This document shows, in pieces, positions 60,171 through 64,000 of a stretch of 64,000 nt of DNA. Positions within the stretch are counted from its first letter, which is position 1, and every line of letters begins with the position of its first letter. Below the pieces are notes generated by a model that saw only the letters and a list, made by a program, of their open reading frames with translations, ran no database searches and was not told the DNA's origin. Origin of the DNA: Gemmatimonadota bacterium (lineage in GTDB: Bacteria > Gemmatimonadota > Gemmatimonadetes > Gemmatimonadales > GWC2-71-9); contig QHUT01000062.1 of the NCBI GenBank assembly GCA_003222055.1, positions 20,920 to 84,919 on the forward strand, given 5' to 3'. The position numbers and the translations under genes were made by a program.

Positions 60171-60971
60171 TCAGCTGGCGGCCGCGGTAACTCGTTCGCC
60201 GCCTTCGAGGTGCGCGATGGCGCCCGACAGAAGATCACGCACCTGCTGCGGCGTGAGGTGGCGGTGCAGCAACCCGTGACTGGCCACCGAGATGGTCGAG
60301 GTCTCTTCCGAGACCACGAACACCGTGGCGTCGGTCTCCTCGGAGAGACCCAGCGCCGCCCGATGGCGGGTCCCGAGCGACTTGTCCGCGACCTTGAATT
60401 GCGTGAGGGGGAGCACGCATCCGGCGCCGATGATGCGGTCGCCCCGCACCAGCACGGCGCCATCGTGCAGGGGAGAGTAGGGCGTGAAGATCGTGGTGAG
60501 CAGGTCGGCCGAGACCTTGGCCTCCATCGGGACGCCGGACGAGATGAACTCCTCGAGGCCGATGTCGCCCTCGACGGCGATGATGGCACCGGTGCCGGCG
60601 CGCGACAGCCGGTCCATCGCCTCCGCGATCTCCTCGGCCACCGACTGACGCTCGCTCTGCGAGAAGCGCCGCATGAACCGCGACTGGCCCAGCCGGGCCA
60701 GGGCGTTCCGCAACTCCGGCTGGAACACCACCACGGCCGCGAACGCCCCGAACGTGAACACGTAGGAGAGCAGCGCGCTGATCATCGTGAACTTGGCGAG
60801 CAGCGATGCGAAGTAGGCGATCGACAGGATCATCACGCCGACCACGATCTGCATCGCCCGCGTCCCCACCAGGAACAGCAGGAAGCGGTAGATCACGAAC
60901 GCGACGAGCAGGATCTCGACCACGTCCGGCCAGAACCGCGGGATCAGGAACCGGTAGGCTTCGAAGTTCAC
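60171..60971 (-). CDS. cdaA: Diadenylate cyclase CdaA
   Basis: Makes c-di-AMP from two ATP at the membrane. The 266 residues have three N-terminal membrane helices (about 15-35, 38-60, 65-85), the DAC domain with LHDGAVLV (DGA 170-172) and the TRHRAALGLS motif (RHR 202-204). The GTG at 60971 overlaps the folP TGA. The usual partner genes ybbR/cdaR and glmM are not next to it. The target processes (osmolytes, K+ transport, cell wall) are not visible here. Confidence 0.94.
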   Translation of the reverse strand: MNFEAYRFLIPRFWPDVVEILLVAFVIYRFLLFLVGTRAMQIVVGVMILSIAYFASLLAKFTMISALLSYVFTFGAFAAVVVFQPELRNALARLGQSRFMRRFSQSERQSVAEEIAEAMDRLSRAGTGAIIAVEGDIGLEEFISSGVPMEAKVSADLLTTIFTPYSPLHDGAVLVRGDRIIGAGCVLPLTQFKVADKSLGTRHRAALGLSEETDATVFVVSEETSTISVASHGLLHRHLTPQQVRDLLSGAIAHLEGGERVTAAAS

Positions 60972-62143
60972 GGTGTGCTCATCCCGCCCGTCGTGGCGCC
61001 GGCCACCCGCAGCGCCTCGCAGGCGAGCGCGGCGTCGTGGACCCGGAACAGGCGTGCCCCGCGCTCCCACGCGAGCGCGCACGCCACGGCCGTGGCACGG
61101 TCGCGATCCTCCACCGGCCGCCCGGTGGCGGCCCCGAGGAAGCGCTTGCGCGACGGCCCGACCGCTACAGGATACCCCAAGCCGACCACGGTTGCCAGCT
61201 CATCGAGCAGGCGAAAGTTCTGCTCGGGCCCTTTGGCGAAGCCGAACCCCGGGTCGACCACGATCCGCTCGCGCGGCACGCCGGCCTGCTCCGCCCGCGC
61301 GGCCGCGGCGCCCAGCTCGGCGGCGACTTCGGCGGCCACGTGGCGGTACACCGCGAGCCCGTCCATCGTGTCGGGCGTCCCGCGCATGTGCATCACGATC
61401 GCCCCGGCCCCACCCTCCGCCACCACGCGCGCCAGGTCGGGATCGAAGGCCAGACCCGACACGTCGTTGATCACCGCGGCCCCGGCCGCGAGCGCCGCGC
61501 GCGCCACCGCGGCCTTGCGCGTATCCACCGACACCGGCCCCAACCCGCGACGCGCCAGCTGCTCGATCACGGGCGCCACCCGCGCGATTTCCTCGGGTGC
61601 CGCCACCGGCGCCGCGCCGGGCCGCGTCGACTCGCCACCCACGTCGAGCAGCTCGCAGCCCTCCGCCACGAGCCGCTCGGCCTGCGCCACCGCGCGATCC
61701 ACCGTGGAGAAGCGGCCGCCGTCCGAAAAGGAGTCGGGCGTCACGTTGACGATACCGATCAACACGGGATGGTCGAGGGAGAGCGCGCGCCCCGCGATCT
61801 CCCAGCGGCGCGGCGGGTCGGCGTAGCTCGCGAGGAAACGGCCCAACTCGGGCGCCAGGTCCTCGAGCCCCGGCGGCAGCCGGTCGGGGCGCGCCAGCGG
61901 CGCCAACCGGCTCGCGGCCGCGCTCACGAGCGCCCAGCCCTCGCCGGTCAGCACATCGGCGCCGGCCTTCGCGCTCCACCGCACCAGGGCTTCGCGCTCG
62001 GGCTCGGTGACGTCTTCGAGCAGGACCACGAGGCACTGTACGCCGGTGGCGGCAAACCAGGCCGGCTGGGCCTCCCAGCCCCGCGCCGCGAGCGCCGCAC
62101 GCACGGCTTCGGGACTGTGCGTGGCGAGCGGGGTGAGCTTCAC
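60968..62143 (-). CDS. folP: Dihydropteroate synthase with N-terminal extension
   Basis: Folate pathway enzyme that joins pABA to the pterin pyrophosphate. The TIM-barrel catalytic part (about 118-385) has GIVNVTPDSFSDGGRF, LLDVGGESTRPGA, PVSVDTRKA, INDVSG, VMHMRGTP and DPGFGFAKG. About 115 extra N-terminal residues (VQCLVVLLEDVTEPERE, AGADVLTGEGW) precede it, as in some other bacterial and archaeal synthases. The GTG at 62143 follows the permease by an 18-base gap. Confidence 0.93.
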   Translation of the reverse strand: MKLTPLATHSPEAVRAALAARGWEAQPAWFAATGVQCLVVLLEDVTEPEREALVRWSAKAGADVLTGEGWALVSAAASRLAPLARPDRLPPGLEDLAPELGRFLASYADPPRRWEIAGRALSLDHPVLIGIVNVTPDSFSDGGRFSTVDRAVAQAERLVAEGCELLDVGGESTRPGAAPVAAPEEIARVAPVIEQLARRGLGPVSVDTRKAAVARAALAAGAAVINDVSGLAFDPDLARVVAEGGAGAIVMHMRGTPDTMDGLAVYRHVAAEVAAELGAAAARAEQAGVPRERIVVDPGFGFAKGPEQNFRLLDELATVVGLGYPVAVGPSRKRFLGAATGRPVEDRDRATAVACALAWERGARLFRVHDAALACEALRVAGATTGGMSTP

Positions 62144-62161
62144 CGCACGCGCCCCCGCCTG

Positions 62162-63334
62162 CTACGACGCCCGCAGCGCGTTGACGATGTTGAGTCGCGC
62201 GGCCCGCATCGCCGGGAGGAAGCCGCCGACCACACCCATCACCACGGCGAAGATCAGGGCGCGCGTGACGACGCCGGGTGACAATGCGAACCCGAAGCCG
62301 ATCTCCGAGAAGCTCTGGAAGTTGACGACCGAAATCCGCTCGAGCGACAGCAGCGCGGCGAGCGCGACCCCGAGGGCACCGCCGACGAGCGCGAGCAGCA
62401 CGGACTCGACCAGGAACGCTCCCAACACGCTCCGTCGCCTGAACCCGAGGGCCCGCAGGGTGCCCACTTCGATCGTCCGGTTCGCGACCGCCGCGTACAT
62501 CGTGATCATCGCCCCGATCATCGCGCCGAAGCTGAAGATCGTGGTCACGACGATCCCGAGGGTCCGGATGAACGTGGCGAGCGTCTTCGACTGTTCCAGG
62601 TAGTAGTCCCGCTCGTGCTTGAGCTCGACGTACTGCATGCGGGGGTCGGCCTGGAGTCGGGTTTTGAGCTGGTCGAAGCCGCCGGGCTGGGCGAGGCGGA
62701 AGGTCACGGACGAATACACCGGGCGCCCGAACGCCTGCATGAACTGGTCGACGTCGCCCCAGATCTCCGAGTCGAAGGCCGTGCCGCCCGCGTCGGCGAT
62801 GCCCACCACGGTCCAGCGATCGCCGCCGAAGGCGAGCTCCGCGCCGAGGGTCACGCCCTTGAACTGCGTCGCGATGCCCTTTCCCACGACCACTTCGTGT
62901 GTACCGAACTGGAAGGGCCGTCCCTGGACGATGTGGACCCCGGGCCGGAGCTCCAGCGCCCGAGACGACACGCCCCGAATCGACACGTTCCCGAGCGCGT
63001 TGCTCTTCTTCTTGTAGAGGTCGATGACGAGGACCACTTCCCGCGAGAGGAGCGCGCGACCTTCGGCCCCCCGCGCCACGCCACTCTCGGTTTCGAGCAC
63101 GTCCGCCGTGGCCCGGTCGAGCTGACTCGAGAGCTCGGACGTGGCCGAGCGCCGGAGCACGATCACGTTGTCGGGCGAGCCGGTCTCGACCAGGGCCGCT
63201 TCCAGGCCGCGGGCCAGCATGAGCACGCCGGCGAACACGAATACGACCAGCGCCACGCCACCGACCGTGAGCGCCGTGGTGAGGCGGCGGGCCCAGAGGC
63301 TCCGCCAGATGTACGAGAACGGGATCCGCATCAT
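62162..63334 (-). CDS. FtsX/MacB-type ABC transporter permease
   Basis: A 390-residue permease with one N-terminal membrane helix (about 17-40), a large extracytoplasmic MacB-PCD-like domain (about 45-270) and three C-terminal helices with the FtsX-family segment GTLRALGFRRRSVLGAFLVE. It ends at 62162. It forms a pair with the next permease; the ATPase subunit would lie beyond the window edge. Likely moves lipids, lipoproteins or peptides across the inner membrane, or transmits force; the substrate is unknown. Confidence 0.85.
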   Translation of the reverse strand: MMRIPFSYIWRSLWARRLTTALTVGGVALVVFVFAGVLMLARGLEAALVETGSPDNVIVLRRSATSELSSQLDRATADVLETESGVARGAEGRALLSREVVLVIDLYKKKSNALGNVSIRGVSSRALELRPGVHIVQGRPFQFGTHEVVVGKGIATQFKGVTLGAELAFGGDRWTVVGIADAGGTAFDSEIWGDVDQFMQAFGRPVYSSVTFRLAQPGGFDQLKTRLQADPRMQYVELKHERDYYLEQSKTLATFIRTLGIVVTTIFSFGAMIGAMITMYAAVANRTIEVGTLRALGFRRRSVLGAFLVESVLLALVGGALGVALAALLSLERISVVNFQSFSEIGFGFALSPGVVTRALIFAVVMGVVGGFLPAMRAARLNIVNALRAS

Positions 63335-63341
63335 GGCTGGG

Positions 63342-64000
63342 CTATCCCACCGTCCGCAGGCCGACGACGATCGGCATGCGCACGACCCGGTTTGCAGGGA
63401 TGGCCGCGGCGGCGAGTCCGGCGAGCAGCGCCGCCCCGATCCCGAGGGCCATGGTGAGCGGCGCGACGTTGATCACCGGGAAGAAGGTCGGGAGCGCCTG
63501 CGCGAACCCTTTCACGATCGGGAACGTGAGCAGCAGCCCGAGTACGCCTCCCGAGAGCGAGATCACGAGCGCTTCGCCGAGCACGAAGCCCGCGAGCTGG
63601 CGTCCCGAGAAGCCGAGCGTCTTCAGGACCGCGTACTCGCGGGTCCGCTCCCGGACCGACATGACGATCGTGTTGGCGAGGACGAGAAGGATGATCCCGA
63701 CGATCACGACCGAGATCACCTGCAGCGACGTGATGATCGCCGACGACATCTGGACGAAGCTCTGTTGGAATTCGCGCTCACTCTCGGTCTTCGTGGGGGC
63801 GCGGGAGTTCACGAACTGCGTATCCACCGCCGACGCGACGCGGGCCAGCGCGTCGGGCGACCCGACGCGCAGGACGTAAAACCCGGCGTCCACCGGGCGT
63901 CCGGGCTCCCGCTGGCGCACCTGCTCGTAGAGGTAGGGGTACTGGAAGAACATCTGGGTCTCATCCGTCGACGGGTCCCGACCGGTGTAGATCCCGCGCA
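63342..64000 (-). CDS. FtsX/MacB-type ABC transporter permease, N-terminus cut by window edge
   Basis: The open frame runs off the right edge; 219 codons are visible. It shows the end of the extracytoplasmic domain (FYVLRVGSPDALARVASAVD), then three membrane helices with the FtsX signature REYAVLKTLGFSGRQLAGFV and the end ANRVVRMPIVVGLRTVG. It is a paralogue of the following permease, and the gap between the two is 7 bases. Confidence 0.85.
   Translation of the reverse strand, partial: RGIYTGRDPSTDETQMFFQYPYLYEQVRQREPGRPVDAGFYVLRVGSPDALARVASAVDTQFVNSRAPTKTESEREFQQSFVQMSSAIITSLQVISVVIVGIILLVLANTIVMSVRERTREYAVLKTLGFSGRQLAGFVLGEALVISLSGGVLGLLLTFPIVKGFAQALPTFFPVINVAPLTMALGIGAALLAGLAAAAIPANRVVRMPIVVGLRTVG

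Overview
The window is a very GC-rich bacterial chromosome segment with about 60 densely packed genes. All but two (mazG and a membrane/phosphatase fusion) lie on the minus strand. Frequent GTG and TTG starts, 4-base ATGA/GTGA/TTGA overlaps, an MglA/roadblock chemosensory cluster, a DUF3098-like protein, TPR proteins and a meso-DAP type MurE suggest a diderm, probably Gemmatimonadota. The phylum is an inference from gene content. No rRNA, CRISPR array, prophage or transposase gene was seen.

Layout. 1-4.4 kb: a nucleoside-salvage/cell-wall operon alr-deoB-cdd followed by a lipoprotein and a truncated secreted protein. 4.5-9.2 kb: mazG, an OmpR-type two-component pair, and a membrane protein fused to a histidine phosphatase that lacks one catalytic histidine. 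9.2-16 kb: asnS, recG, ftsY, a vWA membrane protein, hisA. 16-32.7 kb: an M23 peptidase and the division/cell-wall cluster read as rsmH-ftsL-ftsI-murE-murF-mraY-murD-ftsW-murG-murC-ftsQ-ftsA-ftsZ. There is no mraZ; tRNA-Asp and a terminator precede rsmH. 32.8-36 kb: tRNA-Val, a periplasmic TPR protein, a DUF3098-like protein and a peptidase MA-like protein. 35.9-53.1 kb: a chemosensory cluster (CheW x3, B, D, R, C, A, Y) enclosing an MglA-type GTPase, roadblock proteins, two DUF4388 (PATAN)-TPR proteins, a 899-residue TPR protein and a protein with two DnaA-like AAA+ domains. 53-60 kb: rluD, lspA, a DksA/TraR protein, ileS, punA, divIVA, yggS. 60-64 kb: cdaA, folP and two FtsX/MacB-type permeases, the last cut by the window edge.

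How it fits together. Cell-wall precursor synthesis (alr, murC-G, mraY), septal synthesis (ftsW, ftsI) and Z-ring assembly (ftsA, ftsZ, ftsQ) form one module. The chemosensory genes are coupled without a clear break to the rluD-lspA-ileS housekeeping block. The strongest anomalies are: (1) the ftsI in the cell-wall cluster is frameshifted and lacks the segment that should carry the catalytic SxxK serine; (2) rsmH has no canonical start codon in the right place and sits just behind a terminator; (3) short arrays with a 7-base period, often in inverted pairs, occur between genes and inside mazG, the vWA gene and the murC end, and two nearly equivalent copies carry the start regions of murG and murF; (4) the tandem DnaA-like ATPase sits inside the MglA/roadblock chemosensory cluster.
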